From assembly GCA_900766045.1 (NCBI GenBank), contig CAAFTW010000076.1, positions 1-64,000 of the forward strand: a stretch of DNA of 64,000 bases, in the 5' to 3' direction. This stretch comes from Clostridia bacterium (lineage in GTDB: Bacteria > Bacillota > Clostridia > Peptostreptococcales > Anaerovoracaceae). Below, in pieces: positions 50,804-58,266 of this stretch (the first letter of the stretch is position 1; each line of letters starts with the position of its first letter). A model generated the notes under the pieces. That model was not told where the DNA came from and searched no databases. It was given only the letters and a program-made list of their open reading frames with translations. The translations under genes were made by a program, and so were the position numbers.

Positions 50804-52146
50804 CGAAAATCAAACGGATCCGGGGCAATCCCGGAAACCCTTTGTCATATATCGGCAATCCGGAGAAGACCAGAAACCTTGACTTCTCCGATTCAGACCG
50901 GCAGGCGCTTGCGGATGTCATTGCATACGCTGCCGACGAAGGCAAAACGGAGAAGCAGTATTTCACTACCGGAATCAACTGCGATGTGGAGAATGCGAGA
51001 GAACAGTTCAACATTACCAAGCAGAGCTTCAACAAGACGGGAGGAATCGTGTGCGGACACTGCATGCAGAGCTTCGAGGGCTACGAGGTGGCGCCGGAGG
51101 AAGCCCACGAGATCGGAGTGCAGCTGGCGAAGGAGCTCTGGGGCGACCGCTTCCAGATCGTGGTTGCCACTCATTTGAACACAAATAATGTTCATAACCA
51201 CATCGTTTTCAACTCGGTATCCTTTGTGGACGGAAAACGTTTTCACTTCTGCACGGAAGAGACCATGCGGATCCGTGCGGCGTCCGACCGGATCTGCCGG
51301 GAACGGGATCTGTCCGTCATTGAACATCCGGAAGGAAAGCGGGTCCCATACCCTCTCTACAAAATGGAGCAAGCCGGCATGCCTACCAGATACAATGTGG
51401 CAAGGCAGGCCCTGGATGAAGCCATCTCGGTCAGCGTCAACATGGAGGAATTCAAGTCGGAGCTGAAGAAGCGGGGTTATCTCTATCAGTTCAACCCACG
51501 GCGCAAGTACTGGACAGTGACGCCGCCGGGATGGACGAAGGCCATCCGGACCGACCGTCTCGGCGACCAGTACACCAGAGAGATGATCCAGCAGAGAGTA
51601 TTCTCAAATGATATCGGTGTCAGGATGCAGCGGCTGCAGAAAGAGTCCCGCAGCTCCAATCACTATGACCTGAAGCGCAGGATCGACAAAATCAAGGGGC
51701 GAAGCGGTCTGGAAAAGCTGTATCTCCGGTACTGCTACGAGCTGGGATACCTGCCGAAGTACCGGCAGAATCCCATGAGGCTTCATGCGGTCCTGAAAGA
51801 GGAGCTTTTGAAGTGTGATCTGTACAGCGAAGAAGCAAAGCTCCTTGCCAGATACAGCATCAGCACGGAGGAGGATCTGGAAAAACGGATGAAGACTCTG
51901 ACGAAGCAGTACTCTGCCGTCAGTACCCGGCGGGATGAACTGAGGCAGAAGCTCCGGCGGAAGATGCCGGAAGAGGAAGAGGCGCAGTGCCGGGAACAGA
52001 TCATGGAACTGACCGCAGAACTGAAGGAGGCCCGGAAGGAACTGAAGCTCTGCCGGGACATCCGGGAACGGTCCGGTCAGGTAGTGCGGAATCTTGAAAT
52101 CGTGCTCGAGGACAGAACACGGGGAAAGGAGAGAAAACAATTATGA
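50794..52146 (+). CDS. Relaxase (MobA/VirD2 family, MobP type)
   Basis: A 450-residue relaxase that nicks oriT and pilots the single strand to the recipient. It starts MAVTKIKRIRGNPGNPLSYIGNPEKT and contains FQIVVATHLNTNNVHNHIVFNSVSF near residues 120-145, with the histidine triad of the VirD2/MobA superfamily and a Tyr in ...YFTTG... near residue 50 that could be the nucleophile. The C-terminal part is charged and helical (RDELRQKLRRKMPEEEEAQ). Start ATG 50794, site GGAAAGGAGG. The stop overlaps the next gene (ATGA). Confidence 0.9.
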   Translation: MAVTKIKRIRGNPGNPLSYIGNPEKTRNLDFSDSDRQALADVIAYAADEGKTEKQYFTTGINCDVENAREQFNITKQSFNKTGGIVCGHCMQSFEGYEVAPEEAHEIGVQLAKELWGDRFQIVVATHLNTNNVHNHIVFNSVSFVDGKRFHFCTEETMRIRAASDRICRERDLSVIEHPEGKRVPYPLYKMEQAGMPTRYNVARQALDEAISVSVNMEEFKSELKKRGYLYQFNPRRKYWTVTPPGWTKAIRTDRLGDQYTREMIQQRVFSNDIGVRMQRLQKESRSSNHYDLKRRIDKIKGRSGLEKLYLRYCYELGYLPKYRQNPMRLHAVLKEELLKCDLYSEEAKLLARYSISTEEDLEKRMKTLTKQYSAVSTRRDELRQKLRRKMPEEEEAQCREQIMELTAELKEARKELKLCRDIRERSGQVVRNLEIVLEDRTRGKERKQL

Positions 52147-52895
52147 ATCCAGGAGGAGATGCAGCAGAACAGGTCGTAAGACTGTCGCTGGAAGGTGTGG
52201 AGGTGGCGGCGAGGATCACCGGAAACGGAGCCAAGAACATCGCCATCCTTCTTCATGCCGTGCTGAAGGAAGAACAGAAGACAAAGGGAAAGACCCGGCT
52301 CACCAACATGCTGAGAACCGGAAAGGAACTGAAGGTCTACACGGTGCAGCAGAAGGATCTGAAGAAATTCACACAGGAAGCCAAACGCTACGGGGTGCTC
52401 TACTGCGTGCTGCGGGACAAGAACAATAAAGACGAGAACGCTGTGGTGGATGTGATCGCAAGAGCCGAGGACGCATCCAAGATCCAGCGGATCACCGAAC
52501 GCTTCCGGCTGGGAACGGTGCCAACGGCATCCGTAACCGGCAGCGTAAAAGAACAGGAAAAGTATTTTCCGGAAAAGGATGCACGGGAGAAGAAGGAGCC
52601 GGAGGCAAGAAGCGAAAGGACTATGGGGGCAGGTCCCGGGAGACAGAAATCGAAGGCAAACCCCGATTTGGCGAAGACGGCAAACGACCCTCCGTCCGAG
52701 CCAAGCTTGAGGCAAACAAGCCGCTCAAATGGGTCGACTGGAATGAATAGGCCATCTGTCCGGGAGAAACTGAACTACTACCGGAGGCGGCAGTCCCGGG
52801 AGCAGAAGCTGTCCCGTGAAAAAGAGAAGATGCCTTCTTCCAAGGAAAATACTGTGAAAGTGCCGCTTCCCAAGCGGCCGGGAAAGGAGCGATAG
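52143..52895 (+). CDS. PcfB-like (DUF3801) conjugation accessory protein
   Basis: A 250-residue protein. Residues 10-120 match DUF3801/PcfB (AEQVVRLSLEGVEVAARITGNGAKNIAILLHAVLKEEQKTKGKTRLTNMLRTGKELKVYTVQQKDLKKFTQEAKRYGVLYCVLRD), while the rest is a disordered, Lys/Glu/Arg-rich tail. PcfB-like proteins link the relaxosome to the coupling protein. Starts within the relaxase stop and is followed by a perfect hairpin that separates it from the cargo unit. Confidence 0.83.
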   Translation: MNPGGDAAEQVVRLSLEGVEVAARITGNGAKNIAILLHAVLKEEQKTKGKTRLTNMLRTGKELKVYTVQQKDLKKFTQEAKRYGVLYCVLRDKNNKDENAVVDVIARAEDASKIQRITERFRLGTVPTASVTGSVKEQEKYFPEKDAREKKEPEARSERTMGAGPGRQKSKANPDLAKTANDPPSEPSLRQTSRSNGSTGMNRPSVREKLNYYRRRQSREQKLSREKEKMPSSKENTVKVPLPKRPGKER

Positions 52896-52972
52896 GAAAT
52901 GGTAAGAGAAAAATATGCTTAATAAAATGCATCTGATTGTAATGATGAAATAACGTAATCAACAATTTAACC

Positions 52973-53014
52973 AGTAACGCAGCAAATGATGAAACATGCT
53001 GCGTTACTCATTTT
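52973..53014 (+). terminator. Terminator between pcfB and the cargo unit
   Basis: AGTAACGCAGCA (52973-52984) pairs with TGCTGCGTTACT (52997-53008), then CATTTT. Confidence 0.8.
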
Positions 53015-53035
53015 GATCTTACTATCATCGTAAAG

Positions 53036-53064
53036 TTGAAAAGTTTTGTGTCATCAGTCATACT
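53036..53064 (+). promoter_or_regulatory. Cargo-unit promoter
   Basis: TTGAAA (53036-53041), 17 bases, CATACT (53059-53064). Confidence 0.45.
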
Positions 53065-53085
53065 GTGAAATATCGGGGTATAAGA

Positions 53086-53181
53086 ATGTGTACGGTTGCT
53101 GATGAACCATCATATCGGATTTATCAGAATGATGTTATCAAATTAGAAAATGACAAATCGGGATTTGTGGAGGTGGGATAA
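53086..53181 (+). CDS. Possible 31-residue small ORF
   Basis: ATG 53086 to TAA 53181 encodes MCTVADEPSYRIYQNDVIKL...GFVEVG, 22 bases after the predicted -10 box. No ribosome site is clear before it. Its last codons contain the ribosome site of the next gene (GTGGAGGTGG), so it may be a leader ORF. Low confidence. Confidence 0.3.
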   Translation: MCTVADEPSYRIYQNDVIKLENDKSGFVEVG

Positions 53182-53183
53182 TC

Positions 53184-53399
53184 GTGAAAGATAAAAAAGA
53201 CGGTGGAAACAAAGCAGTAACAGGTATGGCTTTAGGTATGGCTATAGGAATGAGTCTGGGAACAGCCTTAGGTGCAGCAACAGGAAATATTGGTATGTAT
53301 ATGCCGATGGGACTTTCCGCTGGCATGTGCCTTGGGCTTGCCGTAGGAAGCGCGGTAAAAAACAATGACAATGATGACAACGATGAGGGTGAGGAATAA
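53184..53399 (+). CDS. Small glycine-zipper membrane protein
   Basis: 71 residues from GTG 53184, after GGAGGTGGG. A basic N-terminus (MKDKKDGG), a long Gly/Met/Ala-rich hydrophobic region with two membrane-length segments (GMALGMAIGMSLGTALGAATG; GLSAGMCLGLAVGSAV) and a very acidic tail (NNDNDDNDEGEE). The repeated GxxxG spacing is a glycine zipper, which can drive membrane oligomerisation. Such proteins are scattered in Firmicutes and have no assigned role. The next gene overlaps its 3' end. Confidence 0.7.
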   Translation: MKDKKDGGNKAVTGMALGMAIGMSLGTALGAATGNIGMYMPMGLSAGMCLGLAVGSAVKNNDNDDNDEGEE

Positions 53400-53727
53400 A
53401 AAGAAGAAGTGGATGCTGATAATAGTCACTATAGTTGTCGTCGGGATTATTGTATTTTCTTTTATCCAATATAGAAATGTGCATACATTCACATTAACTG
53501 ATTTGGAAGCCGAAGAAATCCAGCCAGTTTTAGGCTCGGTTAGGGTATCTGGCTCGCAGGATACAGACGTATGGTTTATTGATGTTGAGAATCCAGAAAA
53601 CAAATACCAAATTGGATATATTACTCCGGGAATGTCGGAAACCATTAAACTTGAAAGAGGCAAATGGTATAGAATAGAAGCCACAGGCGACATAACTGTT
53701 ACAATGGTAAATGTAAGGGTTAAATAG
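53365..53727 (+). CDS. Single-membrane-span protein with outer beta-rich domain
   Basis: Up to 120 residues; the start is uncertain (ATG 53365, 53371, 53374 or 53383, all inside the preceding gene). After a basic stretch (RVRNKKKKW) comes one membrane helix (LIIVTIVVVGIIVFSFI), then ~85 residues with alternating hydrophobic and polar residues, suggesting an extracytoplasmic beta domain (DTDVWFIDVENPENKYQIGYITPGMSETIKLERGKWYRIEATG). Family not recognised. Likely co-translated with its neighbours. Confidence 0.6.
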   Translation: MTMMTTMRVRNKKKKWMLIIVTIVVVGIIVFSFIQYRNVHTFTLTDLEAEEIQPVLGSVRVSGSQDTDVWFIDVENPENKYQIGYITPGMSETIKLERGKWYRIEATGDITVTMVNVRVK

Positions 53728-53752
53728 ATTGTAATTTGTCTGGAGAATAGCT

Positions 53753-54133
53753 ATGACAGGATTTTGGATTTTCATGTTGATCATGTGCCTTTTGACACCA
53801 GCTATGATGATTGGATTTGGAAAATATTTCATGAAAGGCGGGCCAAAACAGATTAATGGGGTGTTTGGATATAGAACGCCGAGATCCATGAAAAATCAGG
53901 AAACCTGGATGTTTGCACATAAGTATAGCGGCAAAATATGGTACCGCAGTGGTCTGACTTTATTGCCGGTTTCCATTGTGGTGATGTTTTTTGTCTACGG
54001 AAAGAGTGTAGACATGACAGGCATTGCTGGATTGATTATCGTCATTGCACAGATGGTTATCATGATCTGCGTTATCCCGTTTACTGAAACAGCATTAAAA
54101 AGAAATTTTGATGATCTTGGAAGACATAGATAA
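53753..54133 (+). CDS. SdpI-family-like membrane protein
   Basis: 126 residues with three or four membrane segments. It has the SdpI-family signature: FGYRTPRSMKNQETWMFAHKYSGKIWYRSG, between the first and second helices. In Bacillus subtilis SdpI is an immunity and signalling protein for the SdpC killing factor; the proteins of this short type are broader and mostly unstudied. The start ATG 53753 lies 26 bases after the previous stop with a GGAG-type site. A terminator follows at 54229. Confidence 0.8.
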   Translation: MTGFWIFMLIMCLLTPAMMIGFGKYFMKGGPKQINGVFGYRTPRSMKNQETWMFAHKYSGKIWYRSGLTLLPVSIVVMFFVYGKSVDMTGIAGLIIVIAQMVIMICVIPFTETALKRNFDDLGRHR

Positions 54134-54228
54134 CTCCCAGTTTGCCGAAATGAAATAATTAAATAAAACAATTCACTGCTGTATATTTGAAAGACCTTAT
54201 CTCCATTGTGCAATAGCCTGACATACAT

Positions 54229-54256
54229 GACCTCATCAACTCTGGTGAGGTCTTTT
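54229..54256 (+). terminator. Terminator of the cargo unit
   Basis: GACCTCA-tcaactctgg-TGAGGTC followed by TTTT. Confidence 0.8.
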
Positions 54257-54282
54257 CTTATGCACAGAAAGGAGGTTCAGCA

Positions 54283-55002
54283 ATGAATCAAGTGAGTAGT
54301 AACGATACCTTCGACCGTGAAGCCTACAAAACACAGAAGAGAGAAGAAAAAGACCGTATCTTTGAAATGCTGTCAGAGGAGACGCAGAAGCTTCTGGACC
54401 CGGAGAAACTGAAGACCTATGCGGATGTGCAGGCCCGCTTCCTTCGAAGTTCTGTTTCCAATGCCCTTCTCATCGGGCGGCAGAGACCGGAAGCAACATG
54501 GATCCGGTCCTTTGATGACTGGAAGAATGACAACATCTTTGTGAACAAAGGCGAAAAAGCCATCCTGATGCTGAAGCCGGTCACCTATGAGAAGCCGGAC
54601 GGAAGTCAGGGATTTGCTTCGGATGTCAGCAAGAACTTTGATGTCACTCAGACTACGGCGATGGGAAGAACGATCAGCAGGAAGGAATACCACGAGATGA
54701 GCGGGATGCCGTCACCGGAAGTACTTCTCGGTGCCGTGCGTCAGCGGGCGATGACGACCTTTGTCCGGGACGAGGCGCTTCGAGGAAGGACCGTAAATCT
54801 GGCGGATCTCAGTGTGTATCTCATGGCGAAACACTACCGGCTGGATCCTCCGGATGTGGATTTCGAACGCATTGCCCGTTTTTTCGAAGGCCGCAAGGAA
54901 AAAGATGTACGCCGTGAACTGACTGCGGTGAAAACCGCAGCTGACGAAGTGAACAGAGAGATGCTGGCCCGAGCCAGAGACGGCTGGGAGAATGAGAGGT
55001 AG
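54283..55002 (+). CDS. ArdC-like N-terminal-domain protein
   Basis: A 239-residue protein whose central part matches the ArdC N-terminal single-strand-DNA-binding domain (LDPEKLKTYADVQARFLRSSVSNALLIGRQRPEATWIRSFDDWKND, then VNKGEKAILMLKPVTYEKPDGSQG). Unlike the copy at 47294 it has no HExxH peptidase motif; the C-terminal half is helical and charged. Start ATG 54283 after AAAGGAGG. It opens the type IV secretion operon. Confidence 0.8.
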   Translation: MNQVSSNDTFDREAYKTQKREEKDRIFEMLSEETQKLLDPEKLKTYADVQARFLRSSVSNALLIGRQRPEATWIRSFDDWKNDNIFVNKGEKAILMLKPVTYEKPDGSQGFASDVSKNFDVTQTTAMGRTISRKEYHEMSGMPSPEVLLGAVRQRAMTTFVRDEALRGRTVNLADLSVYLMAKHYRLDPPDVDFERIARFFEGRKEKDVRRELTAVKTAADEVNREMLARARDGWENER

Positions 55003-55004
55003 CC

Positions 55005-55199
55005 ATGGAAAGAAAACTGATCTTAGAAATGGATTCCTATGACCGGAACATTCTGCTTAACGCATTGAATGATCTCCGCACGAAGCAGATCCGGGAAGGC
55101 CTCCCCACTGATCCGGTGGATGAACTGATGGTGAAACTCTATGAGGCGAAGCAAAAGCGTTTTCTGGTATCGGAGGCCTGTCATGAACACTACCGATAA
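55005..55199 (+). CDS. Small ICE protein, related to the one at 39.0 kb
   Basis: 64 residues (MERKLILEMDSYDRNILLNALNDLRTKQIREGLPTDPVDELMVKLYEAKQ...). The central pattern YDxxxI...KxIxExxxTDxxDELMVKL is shared with the 47-residue protein at 39016. Two short helices are likely. The stop lies inside the start region of the TraG gene (17-base overlap). Function unknown. Confidence 0.7.
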   Translation: MERKLILEMDSYDRNILLNALNDLRTKQIREGLPTDPVDELMVKLYEAKQKRFLVSEACHEHYR

Positions 55200-56991
55200 G
55201 AAGAATATCCTGCTCGGCTCAGTCATCGGAGTGATTCCCGTGATCTGGGCTGCGCTGATCGCCGCACCATATATGACGAACGGGCTGCTGGAGCACGTGG
55301 ACGAACTGTCCGGTGCTTTCCGGCAGCCTTTTCAGATCCGGATAACAGAAAACACACTGCGAACGATCCTGCTTTTCCTGGTGATCTACGCTATCAGCAT
55401 CGGCGTCTGGCTCTCCACCCGGCGGAATTACCGCCGGGGCGAGGAGCATGGCTCTGCGAAATGGGGAGATCCTAAAACGCTGAACAAAAGATATGCCGAC
55501 AGGATCCCGGAAAACAACAAACTGCTTACACAGAATGTACGGATTGGTCTGAACGGCAGAAAGCACAGAAGAAATCTGAATGTCATGGTTATCGGAGGAT
55601 CCGGTGCGGGCAAGACCCGGTTTTACTGCAAACCCAATGTCATGCAGTGCGGAGAAAGCTCTCTTGTGATCCTGGATCCGAAGGGCGAGACAATCCGGGC
55701 AACCGGTCATCTTCTGGAGGAAAAGGGATACGCCGTTAAGGCGCTGGATCTGCAGGAGATGGACCGGTCCCACTGCTACAATCCATTTGTCTATTTGAGA
55801 GACGATAACGATGTGCAGCGGCTGGTGACCAACCTCTTCAAATCCACCACGCCAAAAGGCGCTCAGTCTAACGATCCATTCTGGGACACGGCAGCGCAGA
55901 TGCTGCTTCTGGCACTGATCTTTTATCTGAAATACGAAGCGCCGGAGGAAGAGCAGAATTTTGCCATGGTCATGGAGATGCTCCGGGCCGGGGATGTGGA
56001 CGAAGAGGACAACTCCCCCAGCCCGTTGGACAATCTCTTCTTCGATCTGGAGAAGACGGACCCGGATCATATTGCTCTGAAGTATTACCGCAATTACCAT
56101 TCCGGAGCGGCAAAGACGCTGAAGTCCATCCAGATCACCCTGGCTGCAAGGCTGGAGAAATTCAACCTGGAGAGCCTTGCGAAACTGACCATCACCGATG
56201 AACTGGACCTGCCGTCACTGGGAGAAAGGAAAACAGCCTTGTTTGCCATTATCCCGGACAACGATACCAGCTTCAACTTTCTAGTATCCATTTTGTACAC
56301 CCAGCTCTTTCAGCAGCTTTTCCATTGCGCAGACAAAAAGCACGGCGGCAGTCTGCCGGTTCACGTTCATTTTGTCCTGGACGAGTTCGCCAACCTGTCC
56401 ATGCCGTCGGACTTTCAGAAGATCCTTTCCGTCATGCGCTCCCGGAACGTGTCGGTCAGCATCATTCTGCAGAATCTTGCTCAGCTTAAGGCGCTGTACG
56501 AAAAAGACTGGGAATCCATCATGGGCAACTGCGATGAATTCGTCTACCTGGGCGGCAACGAGCAGCAGACCCACAAGTACGTCAGCGAGCTTCTGGGAAA
56601 AGAGACCATCGATACCAACACCTACGGCAGGTCCACCGGAAGGAGCGGCAACTATTCAACAAATTACCAGAACACCGGAAGAGAACTGATGAAGCCGGAT
56701 GAAGTGCGGATGCTGGATAACCGGTATGCTCTTCTTTTTGTCCGGGGCGAACGGCCGGTGAAGGATCTCAAGTATGACATTCTGAAGCATCCCAATATTG
56801 CACTGACAGAGGACGGCGGAGCTGCACCGTACCTGCACGGCATAGCGGATAAGGCGGACTTCAGCATCCAGTTGACGTCGGCGTTCATGGATCAGGAGGA
56901 CGATCAGCCACTAGAGCCCACCGGATATGAGCTCTTGTCAGAAGAAGATCTGCAGCATGAATTCGAGAAAGGAGAACTATTTAATGACTAG
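55183..56991 (+). CDS. VirD4/TraG-type coupling protein
   Basis: A 602-residue membrane-bound ATPase that delivers the relaxase-DNA complex to the transfer channel. Two N-terminal membrane helices (LLGSVIGVIPVIWAALIAAPYM; LLFLVIYAISIGVWLS), the soluble part with Walker A GGSGAGKTRFYCKPN near residue 137, DPKGETIRATGHLL, and Walker B FVLDEFANL near 398, then QNLAQLKALYEKDWESIMGNCD and a C-terminal acidic tail. Start ATG 55183 after GGAGG. Its end overlaps the next gene. Confidence 0.93.
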   Translation: MNTTDKKNILLGSVIGVIPVIWAALIAAPYMTNGLLEHVDELSGAFRQPFQIRITENTLRTILLFLVIYAISIGVWLSTRRNYRRGEEHGSAKWGDPKTLNKRYADRIPENNKLLTQNVRIGLNGRKHRRNLNVMVIGGSGAGKTRFYCKPNVMQCGESSLVILDPKGETIRATGHLLEEKGYAVKALDLQEMDRSHCYNPFVYLRDDNDVQRLVTNLFKSTTPKGAQSNDPFWDTAAQMLLLALIFYLKYEAPEEEQNFAMVMEMLRAGDVDEEDNSPSPLDNLFFDLEKTDPDHIALKYYRNYHSGAAKTLKSIQITLAARLEKFNLESLAKLTITDELDLPSLGERKTALFAIIPDNDTSFNFLVSILYTQLFQQLFHCADKKHGGSLPVHVHFVLDEFANLSMPSDFQKILSVMRSRNVSVSIILQNLAQLKALYEKDWESIMGNCDEFVYLGGNEQQTHKYVSELLGKETIDTNTYGRSTGRSGNYSTNYQNTGRELMKPDEVRMLDNRYALLFVRGERPVKDLKYDILKHPNIALTEDGGAAPYLHGIADKADFSIQLTSAFMDQEDDQPLEPTGYELLSEEDLQHEFEKGELFND

Positions 56992-57310
56992 GAAAAAGAA
57001 TGAACTGAAAACCGATGAGATAAGGAGAAGGAGCATTATCACCGGATATGCGGCGATGGTGCTAACCTGCACGGTGGGCGTGGCCACCTGTTTTGCAGCA
57101 GGCGATCCGATTTCCACGGTAAACAATCTGTCCACGTTTATCTTCAGCCTGATCCGAGCCATCGGGCTGATCCTGCTGGGGTTAGGCATCATGCAAGTGG
57201 GATTGTCGATGAAGTCTCACGATCCCAGTGCCCGCGCCAACGGATTTCTGACACTGGCCGGCGGGATCATCATCACGTTTACAAAAGAGATAATGAACAT
57301 GATCATATAG
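56984..57310 (+). CDS. Maff2/VirB2-like small membrane protein
   Basis: 108 residues with two long hydrophobic helices (ITGYAAMVLTCTVGVATCF; IRAIGLILLGLGIMQVGLSM) around a short loop, then FLTLAGGIIITFTKEIMNMII. The layout resembles VirB2/TrbC pilin-like proteins, and in Tn1549-type elements the gene at this place is often called Maff2. It may form the channel or pilus base. Start ATG 56984, overlapping the traG stop, with GAGAAAGGAG upstream. Confidence 0.75.
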   Translation: MTRKKNELKTDEIRRRSIITGYAAMVLTCTVGVATCFAAGDPISTVNNLSTFIFSLIRAIGLILLGLGIMQVGLSMKSHDPSARANGFLTLAGGIIITFTKEIMNMII

Positions 57311-57322
57311 AGGGAGGCGGCA

Positions 57323-57370
57323 ATGGAAAATTCAAAGAAATACAATGATTCCGGAGGTGATGGCCGGTGA
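57323..57370 (+). CDS. 15-codon leader ORF before the VirB6 gene
   Basis: ATG 57323 with AGGGAGG before it codes for 15 residues and ends in TGA that overlaps the next GTG start (GTGA). The last codons contain the ribosome site GGAGGTG of the next gene, an arrangement that would couple translation. It may be a coupling leader rather than a functional peptide. Confidence 0.45.
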   Translation: MENSKKYNDSGGDGR

Positions 57371-58203
57371 GTGATAACTGGGTAGTACAGAACCTCCAGA
57401 ACGCCCTGACGACGTGGAACGAGAAGCTGGCGGAGGTATGGCAGCTGCTCACCACATCGCCGGAGACCTTCAAGGGCGGCGGTATCTGGAAGGTGATCCT
57501 GAACATCAACGGAGCAGTACAGGCCATCGGGCTTGCCCTGCTCGTTTTGTTTTTTCTGGTGGGAATGGCAAGGACCAGTGCCAGTCTGGATGAAGTGAAA
57601 CGGCCGGAGCATGCGCTGAAACTCTTTATCCGTTTTGCCATTGCAAAAGGCGTTGTCACCTACGGGCTGGAGCTGATGATGGCGATCTTCACCATTATTC
57701 AGGGTGTGGTCAGCACTATTATGCGGTCCTCCGGGATCGCAGCTGCCGGAAAGACAACGCTGCCGAAAGAAATGGTAAAGGCTATCGAGGACTGTGGCTT
57801 TTTTGAGAGTATCCCCCTATGGGCGGTGACGCTGATCGGCAGTCTGGTCATAACAGTTCTGTCTTTCATCATTATTCTCACCGTCTATGGCAGGTTCTTC
57901 AAGCTGTATATGTACACGGCCATTGCGCCGATTCCGCTCTCTACTTTTGCCGGACAACCCACCCAGAATGTGGGGATCAGCTTCCTGAAGGGATATGCGG
58001 CGGTGTGTCTGGAAGGAGCGATCATCGTTCTGGCCTGTATCATCTTCACCAAGTTCGCTTCCACCCCGCCGGTGGTTGACGCAGATGCGGCACCTGCGGC
58101 CATGGTATGGAAGTACGTGGGCGAGCTGGTGTTCAACATGCTCGTTCTGGTGGGATCAGTCAAGATGAGCGATGCCATCGTCCGGGAAATGATGGGACTG
58201 TAA
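57367..58203 (+). CDS. VirB6/TrbL-like conjugal transfer protein
   Basis: 278 residues, polytopic. Five or six membrane helices are visible (VIGLALLVLFFLVGM after INGAVQA; GLELMMAIFTIIQGVV; AVTLIGSLVITVLSFIIILTVYGRFFKLYMYTAIAPIPLSTF; FLKGYAAVCLEGAIIVLACIIF; VWKYVGELVFNMLVLVGSVKMSDAIVREMMGL). RFFKLYMYTAIAPIPLSTF is typical of the VirB6/TrbL-like proteins of Firmicutes ICEs, which form the inner-membrane channel. GTG start 57367. Confidence 0.85.
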   Translation: MSDNWVVQNLQNALTTWNEKLAEVWQLLTTSPETFKGGGIWKVILNINGAVQAIGLALLVLFFLVGMARTSASLDEVKRPEHALKLFIRFAIAKGVVTYGLELMMAIFTIIQGVVSTIMRSSGIAAAGKTTLPKEMVKAIEDCGFFESIPLWAVTLIGSLVITVLSFIIILTVYGRFFKLYMYTAIAPIPLSTFAGQPTQNVGISFLKGYAAVCLEGAIIVLACIIFTKFASTPPVVDADAAPAAMVWKYVGELVFNMLVLVGSVKMSDAIVREMMGL

Positions 58204-58266
58204 TCCGATTTACGGCAGCTAATTCCGGCTGTCGTTTTGTTTTGCAAAAATCAAGGAGGAATTCGT

